A stretch of DNA of 64,000 nt from contig CM044880.1 of the NCBI GenBank assembly GCA_024500155.1, positions 11,862,879 through 11,926,878 on the forward strand. Reading direction: 5' to 3'. Origin of the DNA: Chenopodium formosanum. Lineage: Eukaryota; Streptophyta; Magnoliopsida; Caryophyllales; Amaranthaceae. Both the position numbers and the translations under genes were made by a program. This document shows, in pieces, positions 12,137-23,687 of this stretch. The notes under the pieces were generated by a model. It was given only the letters and a program-made list of their open reading frames with translations, ran no database searches and was not told the origin of the DNA. How positions within the stretch are numbered: the stretch's first letter is position 1; each line of letters starts with the position of its first letter.

Positions 12137-12429
12137 CTACCTCCGTTTCTTTTTAGTTGACACACATTCCTTTTTAGGAAGTTTTTGTTTAGTTGACACG
12201 TTTCCTTTGGAGGAAACACCACATGCCTTACCATCTTAACTACCAATTATTTATGTTCTATTCTTCCACATAAATGTATTTAATTAAATGCAAAATACAA
12301 AACTGCATCGATCCAAACTCAAAAACAAAGAGACACATATTATTCTTTATATACTCTTCAATATTCAACATTACATTCCAAATTAGTAATACTTCAAACA
12401 CTTTATTAAAAAAAAAACAAAAGAAATTA

Positions 12430-13518
12430 GGAAAAATTGCTCCCATTAATCTGAACTTTGCCTCGTCCGCCGAAAATAATCTCAACTTTCGTTTATTATC
12501 TATTGCACCCAACTTTAGGGGGTATTAATTTTCATTGCACCCAAATGACCTGCAACCGGTAAATTAGGTAAACATTTCTGATTTTTTTTTTGTACACGTG
12601 TCAACATGTAATTGGTTGAAAAAAATAGAAAAAAAAATTAATAACATAATTAAAAAAAAAAACCCCAACAGCCACCTCCCCTTAGCTTCTCTCAGCCACC
12701 GTCCACCACCGCCACCTCCCTTAGCTTCTCTCAGCCCCAACCTCCACGCCGGAATCCCTGGCCCACCTCGGCGTCGCAACCCCTGGCCCACCTCGACGCC
12801 GGAACCACCCCCGGAAACGCCCAAAAACCACCAGAAACGCACCCCCATTTCTCCCTGAAAACAGCCATAGAAATGGGTGAAAACGGCCGAAATTGGCCGA
12901 TTTCGGGCTAAATGGTTGGAGTTAGCCCTAAATCGACCAATTTCTGCCATTTTTGGCCAATTTCGTGGCCTCCTTGCTCATGATTTGGGAAACTATGGTG
13001 GGGGGAAGGGAAGGGGTGGGGGAGGGGTTTTCGTGGGTGGGGGAGGGGTTTTCGGGGGTGGGGGAAGGGAAAGGGTGGGTTTCGAGGGAGGGGGAAAGCT
13101 GGGCGGTAGTTTTCGGCAGCAGGGGAGGGGATTTCGGGGGTGGGGGAAGGGAAGGGGTGGGTTTCGAGGGAGGGGGAAAGCTGGGCGGTGGTTTCCGGCA
13201 GCAGGGGAGGGGTTTTTCGGGGATGGGGGTGATTTCCCGGCGGGGTGGGGGTGGGGGTGTGGTGGCAGCCGCTGGGTATGGGTGGTTTGTGGGGTTTTTA
13301 TTTTTTTTTTGTTTTTTGGTTTTTTTTTTTTAAAAAAAAAAATTTAAGCCAATAATACGTTGACACGTGGCTAGGTAACCTACTACATCAGGTTAGATGA
13401 CCTGTTGGGTGCAACGAAAATTAATACCCCAAAAGTTGGATGCAATAGATAATAAACGAAAGTTGGGATTATTTTCGGTGGACGAGGCAAAGTTCAGATT
13501 AATGGGAGCAATTTTTCC
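12430..13518. mobile_element. MULE B: non-autonomous Mutator-like element
   Basis: This 1,089-bp element has ends GGAAAAATTGCTCCC and its inverse, and an exact 9-bp target duplication AAGAAATTA at 12421-12429 and 13519-13527. The terminal repeat carries AACTTT at offsets 25, 55 and 82 and ACCGG at 126. The element at 47697-48707 has the same placing, though much of the sequence between these motifs differs. The interior is strongly strand-biased, C-rich on the left and G-rich on the right, so the element could fold back on itself. No transposase is present. Open frames on both strands are compositional. Confidence 0.9.
13051..13214. repeat. Two tandem 82-bp G-rich units inside MULE B
   Basis: Units starting at 13051 and 13133 both open 'ttcgggggtgggggaaggga' and continue in register through 'tttcgagggaggggg' and 'cagcaggggagggg'. 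Many runs of four or five G make G-quadruplex formation on this strand plausible. Confidence 0.8.
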
Positions 13519-13536
13519 AAGAAATTACTCAAAGTA

Positions 13537-13569
13537 ACATCCCGAGGCAACGCCAGGGTGACACACTAG
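13537..13569 (+). mobile_element. Possible Helitron 3' terminus
   Basis: A hairpin-forming block (CCC-GA-GGC-AAC-GCC-A-GGG) is followed after about 9 bases by CTAG and then T. A diverged copy of the same 35-bp ending occurs in reverse at about 18117-18152. The 5' end was not found. Confidence 0.4.
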
Positions 13570-13922
13570 TTATATACTAAAAGACACAGCAGTCATGACA
13601 CATGTCATCTCCTGGTGTGTCCTTAGTATATTTTTTAAAAAAAAAAATATTTAAAGAAACAAATATTTTGCATATATCTAAATAAAAAATATAAAAAAAA
13701 AACTTACGGTCTATAGAGAAATTATATGACAAAGATATAATAATGTCAAATATATAAATATTCCCACCATCAATTTATTATCTCCTAAAATTAAGGAAAC
13801 AACAATAATCACCAAGTATTACTAAATATACCATGATTGTCCTAACATATATATTGCGATGATATATAATTATGCAATCTTCCCTTTAAAAAAACAATAT
13901 TTGATTTAACGAATATGCCCTT
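13570..13922. other. AT-rich stretch without a recognisable gene
   Basis: It begins with 'tatatactaaaagacac' and a 'gacacatgtcatctcc' phrase, similar to sequence after 18706 and near 17578. This suggests Helitron-derived DNA, but nothing here has clear borders. It ends in the target duplication of the solo LTR. Confidence 0.35.
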
Positions 13923-16613
13923 TGTAACACCCCAATAATTCTCTCTTAAAACCTGTAAATACCCTGAACAATATCCAAGAGAATTACTGGCGTGCTACCG
14001 CCACGTGTTCAAACGTTAAGGCTATATCAGAAAACAGCATCGAAAAACCTAAATCAAATATAAATAAGTTTCAAAACCAATAACCAAAACCAAATTAAAT
14101 CTTACAACTTGGAACCTTTAAGGCCCTTATTCAAAACTCAAATTAGTAAAATAGTATAAAATGAAATTGAGTTTAATGAATTCAAAAGTAAGTAGCAAAA
14201 TAAGTAGTGAAAAGTAACCAACACTCCACTCAAAATCCCACAACCTTGATGCGAATGCTGAATGTGTAAGAACACGTACTTAATCTGCTCCCTAATATTA
14301 CAAGTGTAAAAATTGGATCATCACAGGGTCATTGAAAGGCGAAGGCCATGACCAAAGAAAGACACACACAAAAGCACGCAATCAGCAAAGCTGAGTACAT
14401 ACAAGCTGCGAAATAAATTAAGAGTAACGCAACATGCTACTAATAATCAAACATAAGCATCATTAAATAATAAACTCAACACATGACTCAACTAACCAAT
14501 TTATTAAGACTTCACTAGTTAATAGTAGCTAACTCATTTCAATTTATTCATTGGATTTAGCAATGGACAAGGTTGTCCAACCCATGTCCCATTTGGAACA
14601 TCAATAAAGAAAAACTCCATGCCTCCTTTCGGAAACATCAATAAACATCCAACGACCACGGGCGCGACTCCGTGACCGTAGTTAGTATGAGATCTCATCT
14701 AACTCCTAGTTTTAAGAAAAATATTTGAAATAAGAGACTCGTAGATCATACGGCCTCGAGAAAAGTACACGGCTAATACCCCATGTACCCCAACCCCTGA
14801 TTGTCATTAGTCCAGATGTGCACCAATCTAGAGTTTTATTGCTCATCCATCTTACACTTTACGTGATTTACAGGTTTAAACTTGGTGATGACTCATATGC
14901 ATAACAATACAAACATTCCAAACACAATTAAATCAAGCAAGGCAAGTTTCCGATTTCAATTCTTGATTTATTAGTGACAAAACAACATTTATTATTTATT
15001 CCTTTACTACCTCGGTGTATAAACACCTTGAGTGCATAAGGCATCCCAAATTCTTAACCTTGTCTTATAAGACTTGAATCTTTCCTTTACTCATCCTATT
15101 TCATTAATCAAGAATGAGTAATAAATAAATCATTTCACCAATCACATACCTTTGCCTCTAAGTGCACCTTGCATAATTAGAGCATAACCAATATTTGTAA
15201 TAAGGAATAGTGCACATCAAATGAAATTCACAATGTATAACCAAACAATTTAACCCACTCATCCCTATACATGATACTAAGTTCTCGATACATCCTTAAA
15301 CATGCATCTAAAGGCAAGGTTTCGTAACTCGTACGTACCTTGAATAGACGAGTTGGTATGCCACTTTACTATCTAGAAATCACCTTCAATAAACTCCACT
15401 CCTAAACCAAACAATAACATCTCAATCAATACCCAATCAATCAAATTTACAGTAATACTAACTTACTTTAAAACTTTCAAAATCCAAATCAAACAAAACT
15501 TTAAAACCTTCCCTTTAGTTAAAATTAAAGGCTTATACATAGTTCTTTAAATTTTCTTCATAAAAACCTTAAAATACACTCTTATACCTGAAATTACAGC
15601 AAGTTTAAAGTCTAATAAAAATATGAAAATTAATTTTAAAAACCCCCTAATAATCTCCCTTTTTAATGGGTTCTCACACCCTTTTATCAAAATCACAATT
15701 ATACTACTTTAAATAAAATTCCAGCATTTTAAACCAATCAAAAAGCCTTTAAAACTTCATCAAAATACATCTTTATACTTAAATTATCCATAGAAACATT
15801 AAATTATCTCTTACCCTTTAAACTCAAGGATAAAATTTAAAGCATAAAAAAAACTTCGTTAAAAATCAAAAACTGGTCGAAAATCATATTTAGAGGCTGA
15901 ATTAGGCCACGAGAGGGTGGTGCTCACTACCAAAGATAGTGAATCTTTCTTAAAACATTGTTTCCACATGGAAAACACTACTTTTTTTTATCAAAATCGG
16001 ATGAGTTCAGAACTTGGTCGGGATTAAAACGAGATTAATATTAACGAACGGAAATCTAAAAATTAAAATATGTATATAATCTGAAATTATAACCTTTTAC
16101 CATCAAAATATAGATTTGATACTAATTATATCAATTTCAAACAATTAAATCAAAAACCCAAAACAATACTTATATAATTATGCAAATAGAAATAGAAATA
16201 AGGGGAAAAGAAGGAGAGGAAGAATAGAAAAGAAAAAAAAAAAAGGAAAGAGAAAAGAAAAGGTAAATAAAGGAAAAATAAATAAAAGAAAGAGAAAAGA
16301 AAGTAAGACTAACCTTTTGTGTGGGGAAAATTTTGGGGATTAATGAGGTATTTATAGGAGAGAATATTGTAGGGTAAGTAGAAATATTGGGTCTCATAAG
16401 GTTAATGGGTTAAATGAATGAAATGGACTAGGCTTTAGTTGTATTGACATAAATGGTAGAATGAAGGTTCATAAAATAATTAGTACCAAAATAATTTCCG
16501 ACCCAAATTAATAATTTGAATCTTTTGAAAATAAATTACGGAAAAATACAAATAAATATTATAAATAAAATTAAATTTCATTTATAACATATTTAAAAAT
16601 ACGGGAGATTACA
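13923..16613. mobile_element. Solo LTR, 2.69 kb, probably Ty3-type
   Basis: The element starts TGTAACACCCCAATAATT and ends GGGAGATTACA. An exact 5-bp target duplication CCCTT lies at 13918-13922 and 16614-16618. No protein-coding frame, primer site or second LTR is present, so I read it as a solo LTR left by recombination. A 'TGTAACACCCC' start and an LTR over 2 kb are known from some plant Ty3 chromoviruses, but the assignment to a lineage is inference. A second copy of the same family ends at 258. Confidence 0.85.
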
Positions 16614-16618
16614 CCCTT

Positions 16619-18231
16619 AAAAATAACAATCTTAGACTTAACAAAGGTACCCTTCAAAAAAAAAAAGACTTAACAAAGATAAGAAAGGTCAATTAATATA
16701 AATTATGCAATTTTTTTAACAAGTAATACTTAATAGTATGTAATATTATACTTAAATTTATAGTTGACTCACTTTTGATAACAAACAAGTAGTAGTTGGG
16801 TTATAATTAAACTTTACAAAAAAAATTATAATGAATGGTTTTTAACTATTTTTTATTTTTATTTTTGAGGGGAATAAAGAATGGTTGTTAATTTAACAAT
16901 TTATCAAAAAAAAATATATGTGACAAAATAACTTGAATTTTAATTTATACCAAATGCGTAAAGGTTATTGTTTTGAATTTTATAAAAAATAATTTATTAA
17001 TAGAAATTTAGAAACTATTGGGTTTTATATAAGAAAACGAAAATATAAGCTTAGGTTAGTACCCGTATATGTCTTAAAAAAAAAAGGGAAAAAAATTAAA
17101 AGGTTAGTACCCGTATACGAACTCATATACATTTGTCCTTATATTTTTGTTGACACACTTTGACCGGCATTAAATGAAAATTTAGTTGATTTATATTACT
17201 TTAGGATAATTAGTATTCCATAATCAACTTTTTTAAAATGTATTTATAGTGAGTAGTAGCGGTTTTTATTTTAATTTTAATAATCACATTGCATAACGAT
17301 TAATGTCAAATGATTAATATTAGTTGGAGCTTGGAGGAAAAAATTGATACTCCTTAATATTTAATACCTTATTTTTAATCTATGTTTGTATACTTGTAAC
17401 TAAAAGATTAATAGTATATAGAATATATGTTAAAAAAAATATTGATTAATTGAGTATGATTGGATTAGATATGTTGTCAAAATAGAAATAAGTATTATTG
17501 TAGCTTATAAAATGGGAGTCATTAAAATTTGGTAAAAAAAAAAAAAAAGGAAAGTGCAAAAAGGAGGGAAAATTATTAATGACATCGTGACAAATGTCAT
17601 CTTAGGTTCGCTTTTAGTATAGGTTAATTGATGTCTATATTTTATTTTAAATAGAGATGATGACTATATTGTCTATATATACCTTAGAGAAAGTGAAATA
17701 AATAAATTATGCAATTTTAGATTTAACAAAGATCTTGTCAAAAAAAACAAAGATTTAACAAAGATAAGAAAATTTGTATTAACTTAAGAAATGTCAGTTA
17801 AATCATGCAATATTCTTTATACCTTTTATTTTTAGCTCAATTTTTCCAAAAACATCTTACCTAACCATTATAAAAAGTATTAATCTAAAATTTTTGAGTC
17901 ACAACCACTAAATAACTTTAAACGTTATTTTTTCTAATGACACAAAATTATACACTCAAAATATCAATCCCTCGAATGAAAATATTACTATACAAACTAG
18001 GGCTATCAACTTATATGAACTATTCCATCTTTTAATAATGTAAACTAGTGTGTGCCCCGGATTGCTAATTTGTACTTTTTACATCTTTAATTTGATAATT
18101 CAACTATTTGTATAGCTAGTGTTTGATCCGGATGTTGCCTCGGATGTTACAGTTTTTTTTTTAACATCATATGTATTTATTTTCTAATCTTGTGAAGAAT
18201 AAATAAATTAAATAACCTCTAATTTGAAAGA

Positions 18232-18234
<3 letters not shown>
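16619..18234. other. AT-rich gene-free stretch with scraps of Helitron-like ends
   Basis: No gene, terminal repeat pair or coding exon is visible. Two reverse-oriented endings, 'aactagtgtgtgccccgg' at about 18045 and 'gctagtgtttgatccgg' at about 18117, look like Helitron 3' ends read from the minus strand (CTAG preceded by a GC-rich block). Both are weak. Confidence 0.4.

Positions 18235-18309
<75 letters not shown>
18235..18309. repeat. (TA)n microsatellite, about 75 bp
   Basis: This is a perfect AT dinucleotide run. A second run lies at 18675-18706, and the inverted-repeat element sits between them. Confidence 0.97.
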
Positions 18310-18312
<3 letters not shown>

Positions 18313-18671
18313 GAGATCATGTGAGAACCAAGGTGAATAATAGGAACTAGGAACCAATCTTAGCCTTCAATCGTGCTCCATCTGACGGCTCACATCTCAC
18401 CCGCTTTCATTAATGGCATTTTCGTAATTTCGCGGATTTTCAAACTTTTTGTTTCCAGTTTTTTAACTTTTAAGGCAATTTTATTTACTTTACGACTGAT
18501 TTCATTTACTTTTACTAACTTTTCATTTACTTTTTAGAAATGAAGCTGGGAATCAGTTTGTAACATTCAAATATTACGAAAATGCCATTTATAACACGGG
18601 AAGCATGTGAGCCGTCCGATTAACATGATTTAAGGGCCTAGATTAGTTCCTAGTTCTTATTTTAGCCTTGG

Positions 18672-18674
<3 letters not shown>
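18313..18674. mobile_element. Inverted-repeat MITE between two (TA)n runs
   Basis: The left end (GAGAACCAAGGTGAATAATA, then ggaactaggaacc) is mirrored at the right end. In reverse the right end reads GAACCAAGGCTAAAATAAGA and then actaggaac. The inverted match continues inward to 'gacggctcacat'. Length is about 360 bp. Because both flanks are TA repeats, the target duplication cannot be measured. Confidence 0.7.

Positions 18675-18706
<32 letters not shown>
18675..18706. repeat. (TA)n microsatellite, 32 bp
   Basis: This is a perfect AT dinucleotide run directly before the small Helitron. Confidence 0.95.
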
Positions 18707-18709
<3 letters not shown>

Positions 18710-19284
18710 TAGATAAATAGGTATTCAATGACACGTGTTAATTTCTGGTGTGCCTTTAATTTTTTTATTTTTTTAAAAAAAAGCTCCTATAAAACATTTA
18801 TTTTAGGAAATTATTACATAATAATAATTGTCATAGTTACGTGTATAAAATGATTGATTAATGATCTTTTGCATTCTAAAGATGGATATGCCACTATCTA
18901 AGGTATGTGTTTTGACAACATATAAGTACTTAAAAAAAAACGCAATCTTTTGAGAATATTTTTCTAAAAAGATATAATCTTCATTCATTTGCTTGACAAG
19001 AACTACTGAATTAGGCACACAAAAATTTACTTGGTATTTGTATCATCTTCTTCTTCTACTATTTAGTACGAGTATTCTTAATTTCTTTTTGAGAAAACTC
19101 ATTCTACTACATATTTCTATAAGAACAAAGGATTGAACAAAGTGTCAATACGAGTATATAACAAAATGATTGTAATTTCTATAAGAACAAAGGATTAAAA
19201 GGCTCATTTTATTTTAATTAAATATAATGCAAAGTTGATAATAAATATTAAAATATACTGTGCATGGCACGGGACCTAACCTAG
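18706..19284 (+). mobile_element. Small non-autonomous Helitron
   Basis: The element starts TCACTAG after an A. It ends with hairpin GTGC-ATG-GCAC, then GGGACCTAACCTAG, then host T. TC at one end, a short hairpin about 11 bases before CTAG, and insertion between A and T are the Helitron signature. There is no coding capacity. The 5' end rests only on TC beside the TA repeat and is the weaker end. Confidence 0.6.
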
Positions 19285-19329
19285 TATGTGCCTTAATCAA
19301 ATGCGTCAACTAAATAGAAACGGAGGAAG

Positions 19330-19989
19330 TATATATTTTTTTGGCTCAAATACGTGACTTAGAAGTTTGATCGAATATTTTCATAAATCTCTCTTACGAA
19401 GGAGAGGATTGATTTATTAAAAGGGAATTTCCTTTCTCTTCCATTTCGCTATATGCCTTATTCACATAAGGAAAAATGTATTACGAGTACTCACTTTCCC
19501 TTCCCTCCCTTAGCTCGAAAATTGCTTAGGCTGAGAAATAGTTATTGGGGCCAAAGTTAGTGCTCTAGTCGACCCGACTTCAATTATCCTTATTTTTTTT
19601 TTCACTTTTGGGCATCTTGAAATTTATTATTTTAGTTATTCTTTTAATCAAACTAAAATAGATTGAAAATCGTGCTTTTTTGACATAAAATAACATGTTT
19701 AAACTTTAAACATAAAATTATGGCCCGAACTTAGGCTCAGCTCGAATGTTTTTGGCTTGAAACCCTAAAACCGACCAACTTTATTAACCCGTCTCGTGAT
19801 CATGTCTAACACTTTGTAATCTTGATAGCTCAATGAGTCAATGTTTGTTGACTTTGAGAGTTTACAAAAGCAACTCAATTTCAAAACGTACACATGCTAG
19901 TCTTCTCTAGGTTGGTTCTAAAAAACTTGACCTTAACTACAACTATTATTATCATCAAAATCAATCAAAATTCAATTCTAGATGAACTG
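19330..19989 (+). other. Upstream region of the PPR gene
   Basis: This is AT-rich sequence with no element boundaries. It contains a possible in-frame upstream ATG at 19894 that would add 32 residues to the PPR protein. I see no clear TATA box at a convincing distance. Confidence 0.4.
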
Positions 19990-22155
19990 ATGAACCAAAG
20001 TTCATGGAATAATCTCTACAACTTTTGCCAACTTCTGAAATCATGCATTGCTAAAAGAAATCTATTAACAGGCAAATCTCTTCATACCCTTTACATAAAA
20101 TCTATAATCCCACCTTCAATCTATCTTTCCAATCACTTCATCATTCTTTACTCAAAATGCCGACGCATTTCTGCAGCGCGCAACGTTTTCGACGCAACAC
20201 CATACCCAAATGTCTTCTCCTACAATGCCATTATTGCTGCATATGTTAAAGAGGGTCAAACTCGGATTGCCCACCAACTGTTCGACGAAATTCCTGAACC
20301 AGATATTGTGTCTTTTAATACCCTTATTGCTGCCTATGCTGAACGAGGGGATACATGGTCTGCTTTTAGACTTTTTGATAGGATTAGGGAGATGGGTGTT
20401 GATATGGATGGGTTTAGTTTATCTTCCATGATTTCGGCTTCGTGTAATGATGTTTTATTGATTAGAGGGTTGCATTGTTTGGTTGTTAAAGGAGGGTATG
20501 ATGTTTTTTATGCGTCTGTTAATAATTCTCTTGTTAGTTGTTATAGTAAAAATGGGTTTTTGGAGGAGGCTAAGAGGGTGTTTTGTGAGATGAGTGGGAG
20601 GGAAGACGAGGTTTCGTGGAATGCTATGATCGTTGCGTATGGACAGCATAAGGAAGGAAAGAAAGCTCTTGAGATGTTTCAGGAGATGGTGAAGAGGAAT
20701 ATGTATGTTGATATGTATACTTTAGCTAGTGTACTGACTGCATTTACGAGCTTAGAGGATCGGTTTGGCGGTCTTCAGTTTCATGCTCAGCTGATCAAAA
20801 TGGGTTTTTGTTCGAACCCACATGTTGGGAGTGGGCTGATTGACTTGTATTCTAAATGTGGGGGAAGTATGTCAGAATGCAGGAGAATATTTGAGGAAAT
20901 CCCAGAGCCTGATTTGGTTCTGTGGAACACTATTATCTCTGGATATTCTCAGTTTGATGAATTATCTGAAGAGGCTGTTGCGTGTTTTAGAGACATGCTG
21001 CGAATTGGTCATCACCCAGATGATTGCAGCTTTGTTTGTGTCATTAGCGCATGCTCAACCTCGCGTTCCCCTTCACATGGAAAACAGATTCACTCATTAG
21101 CTTTGAAGTCTGACATACCATCAAATCGAATAGCTGTAAATAATGCTTTGGTAGCAATGTATGCGAAATGTGGAAATCTACAAGATGCAAGGCGGTTGTT
21201 TGATAAGATGCCAGAGCATAATGTTGTCTCTATAAACACCATAATTGATGGTTATGCTCAGCATGGGTTTGGAAGCGATGCATTGCAGCTTTTCATTTGG
21301 ATGCTTGAAACTGATTATACACCCACGAATATAACCTTCATATCTGTTCTTTCAGCATGTGCACACACAGGGAAAGTGGAGGAAGGCCAGAAATATTTTG
21401 ACATGATGAAGGAGAAATATGGGATTGTTCCTGAAGCAGAGCATTACTCTTGCATGATTGACATGCTGGGTCGGGCTGGGAAACTATGTGAAGCTGAGCA
21501 GCTGATTGAGTCAATGCCGTATAACCCAGGTTCTATTGGCTGGGCAGCTTTGCTTGGGGCCTCCAGAAAATATGGCAACATCAACTTAGCTATTAAGGCA
21601 GCCAATCAATACCTTCTGATGGATCCTTCAAATTCTACTCCATATGTCATGCTAGCAAACATGTATGCTGATGCTGAAAGATGGGAGGATTATGCAAAGG
21701 TCAGGAAGCTTATGCGAGATAAAAATCTTAGAAAGAAACCAGGTTGTAGTTGGATTGAAATAGACAAAAAGATTCACACTTTTGTTGCTGAAGATGCTTC
21801 ACACCCTATGATAAGAGAAATATATGATTACTTAGAGGAGATACTATTAAAGATAAAGCTTGCTGGTTATGTGCCAGATCTACGATGGGCATTGGTGAAG
21901 GATGATGGAGCAGGAGATGCAGAAAAGGAGAGGATGTTGGTTCATCACAGCGAAAAACTAGCAGTTGCATTTGGGCTTCTGTCAACTAAAGACGGAGATC
22001 CTATACTTGTAGGAAAGAACCTAAGAATATGTGGTGATTGTCATAATGCTATTAAGCTTATTTCTGCAGTCACCGGAAGGGAGATAACTGTCAGAGATAC
22101 CCGAAGATTTCATTGCTTCAAGGATGGAAAATGCACATGCAAGGATTACTGGTAG
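19990..22155 (+). CDS. PLS-class pentatricopeptide repeat protein with DYW domain
   Basis: An intronless gene of 721 residues from the ATG at 19990. The frame is open upstream to an ATG at 19894, but MNQSSW at 19990 matches the usual start of the family. The protein is an array of 35-residue PPR motifs (for example IPEPDIVSFNTLIAAYAERG). It is followed by E and E+ motifs and a complete DYW domain: HSEKLA for the glutamate and histidine site, CGDCHNAIK for zinc binding, and terminal CKDYW. DYW proteins bind organelle transcripts and deaminate C to U. From memory it looks most like Arabidopsis At3g49710, which a search should test. Organelle targeting is expected, but the short N-terminus gives no clear transit peptide from 19990; the longer start would add a hydrophobic and basic leader. 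The gene looks intact. Confidence 0.93.
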   Translation: MNQSSWNNLYNFCQLLKSCIAKRNLLTGKSLHTLYIKSIIPPSIYLSNHFIILYSKCRRISAARNVFDATPYPNVFSYNAIIAAYVKEGQTRIAHQLFDEIPEPDIVSFNTLIAAYAERGDTWSAFRLFDRIREMGVDMDGFSLSSMISASCNDVLLIRGLHCLVVKGGYDVFYASVNNSLVSCYSKNGFLEEAKRVFCEMSGREDEVSWNAMIVAYGQHKEGKKALEMFQEMVKRNMYVDMYTLASVLTAFTSLEDRFGGLQFHAQLIKMGFCSNPHVGSGLIDLYSKCGGSMSECRRIFEEIPEPDLVLWNTIISGYSQFDELSEEAVACFRDMLRIGHHPDDCSFVCVISACSTSRSPSHGKQIHSLALKSDIPSNRIAVNNALVAMYAKCGNLQDARRLFDKMPEHNVVSINTIIDGYAQHGFGSDALQLFIWMLETDYTPTNITFISVLSACAHTGKVEEGQKYFDMMKEKYGIVPEAEHYSCMIDMLGRAGKLCEAEQLIESMPYNPGSIGWAALLGASRKYGNINLAIKAANQYLLMDPSNSTPYVMLANMYADAERWEDYAKVRKLMRDKNLRKKPGCSWIEIDKKIHTFVAEDASHPMIREIYDYLEEILLKIKLAGYVPDLRWALVKDDGAGDAEKERMLVHHSEKLAVAFGLLSTKDGDPILVGKNLRICGDCHNAIKLISAVTGREITVRDTRRFHCFKDGKCTCKDYW

Positions 22156-23687
22156 CACTTGCCAATATTGTTACCTTCTTGTTGTTTAGTAAGATGGCAC
22201 TTAATTTGAAATATCTACAACAACATTAATATTGGATTATAAGGAGATCTTCTCTTATTGGCTGATATTGTGCCGGTTACTGATTTAAGGTAAAGATATG
22301 TTAACCAGTAACATAATTTATTTGTAATTTTACATAAGCAGATAGTTTTGACACATATAGGGAACACAAGCTTTAATTCTGTGTCATTTAAGTTGAAATG
22401 CAGACCCTTTCTTGCAGACATTCAAAAAAAGAAAAATTACGAAGTATATTTTTAGCTTGCCTCGGCTTGCTTTTTCTTTTTTCTTGTAGTGAATGTAGTC
22501 CATCTTCCTAGCCTTTGGAGTGTGAGTTTCCTTGGCTGGCCTACGTCAAGTCAAGTGGGATTAAATATAATGAGCACTGTCTTCCAATTCAAGACTTCAT
22601 TTTTGTCATTTTGCTCTACTTTTACATGCTAACATGGTCCAAGGTTGTACTGAGAATTTCAGTGCTTTATAACCAAATTCTTCTTGGCAACTCTTCAGTG
22701 ACCCATAGCCTCCTATAGATTAGCTGATTATGTGAACATTAATTTTGCTTAAAGATAATCATAAGTAGAATCTTTGATTAATGAAGTCATGACATATAGG
22801 TTTTTGAGGATTAGCCCTCGAGAATTGATATGGAAGGTTCCTGCTATCTTTGTATCCAGTTATTTTTGCGGTGTGGCAAACATTGTTGAAGTAGTTTTGT
22901 GTTGACAGATGTATGGAGATTGGGGAGCAAAAGGCTGACGGGCTCTTCTGTGTGTTGTACTTGGAGTGAATTAATTCTCATATTTCTAGCGAGTTCAATC
23001 ACTAGTGATAGCATTATAGCATTGTTGGAGATATTTACAGGAGCTGCATGCCTACACCCATGTTTACAGCAGAAGGGGAAGTGAAGCAGGTTTATTGTAA
23101 CAATATACGAAGTATTTACTACCCTGGTTAGTTCCGTACCACTCTGGTTTCATGGTTTGTTTACTAAGTAGAAAACATATTTTAACCTCAGATTGCTTGC
23201 TAAGTTCAGTGGTGTGTCACCCATGAAACCTGTGAATATGTTTTAAGTGTTTTTAGAGATCACTGAAACTCTCAATTCTAGATAGAAGAATAAATGAACT
23301 CAAAACGAGGTTCTTCAGTTTGCATTATCTTGGAAAGAAATCAAAAACCTGATTATGTCAGCCTGTCAGGTGTAGTTACTGGACGGTCTACGCAAAATTA
23401 GTACAGATATTAGAATTAAATGAAAGTTTGAAAGTCTTCACTAATTAATAGGTTACGTCTTGTAAAATGTTATATATTGGCACATTTAAGCTAACTAGTA
23501 ACTTCTGTGCTTATCTTAAATACTACATAAATTTTGTTAAAGAGGAAGTAACTTGTGTGCTTCGAACTTGAAAACAAATTTTGCTGTGAATTTTGAGTTT
23601 TATGAAAGTATGAATTTAGTTGATGGATATTGAGTTTTGTGAAAACGAAATAAGGTATTTATAATTCCTTTCAGACGGTAGGATAAT
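22156..23687. other. Intergenic region between the PPR and methyltransferase genes
   Basis: This holds the PPR 3' UTR and the methyltransferase promoter. Nothing else with coding or element structure is visible. Open frames here are short and without recognisable motifs. Confidence 0.5.

Larger units (their letters stand above)
12137..19329. mobile_element. Split Stowaway-like element hosting a 7-kb nest of insertions
   Basis: The left end at 12137 reads CTACCTCCGTTTCTTTTTAG followed by TTGACAC. The right end, read in reverse from 19329, is CTTCCTCCGTTTCTATTTAG followed by TTGACGC. These are the two inverted ends of a Stowaway-type MITE, and both lie in TA-rich flanks as expected. About 7 kb of other elements separates them, which is most simply read as nested insertion. 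The ends match over about 25 bp with three or four differences. Independent insertion of two related MITEs, each half lost, is the alternative. Confidence 0.55.

Noticed and set aside
12564..13347. Open frames of 126-156 residues across MULE B
   Set aside because: They are made of glycine runs from the G-rich repeats, and frames on the opposite strand are equally long. They start or end in the terminal repeats.
19894..19989. Upstream ATG of the PPR gene as the true start
   Set aside because: The 32 extra residues are not typical of the family, and MNQSSW at 19990 matches the usual start. The longer form stays possible because it could supply a targeting leader.
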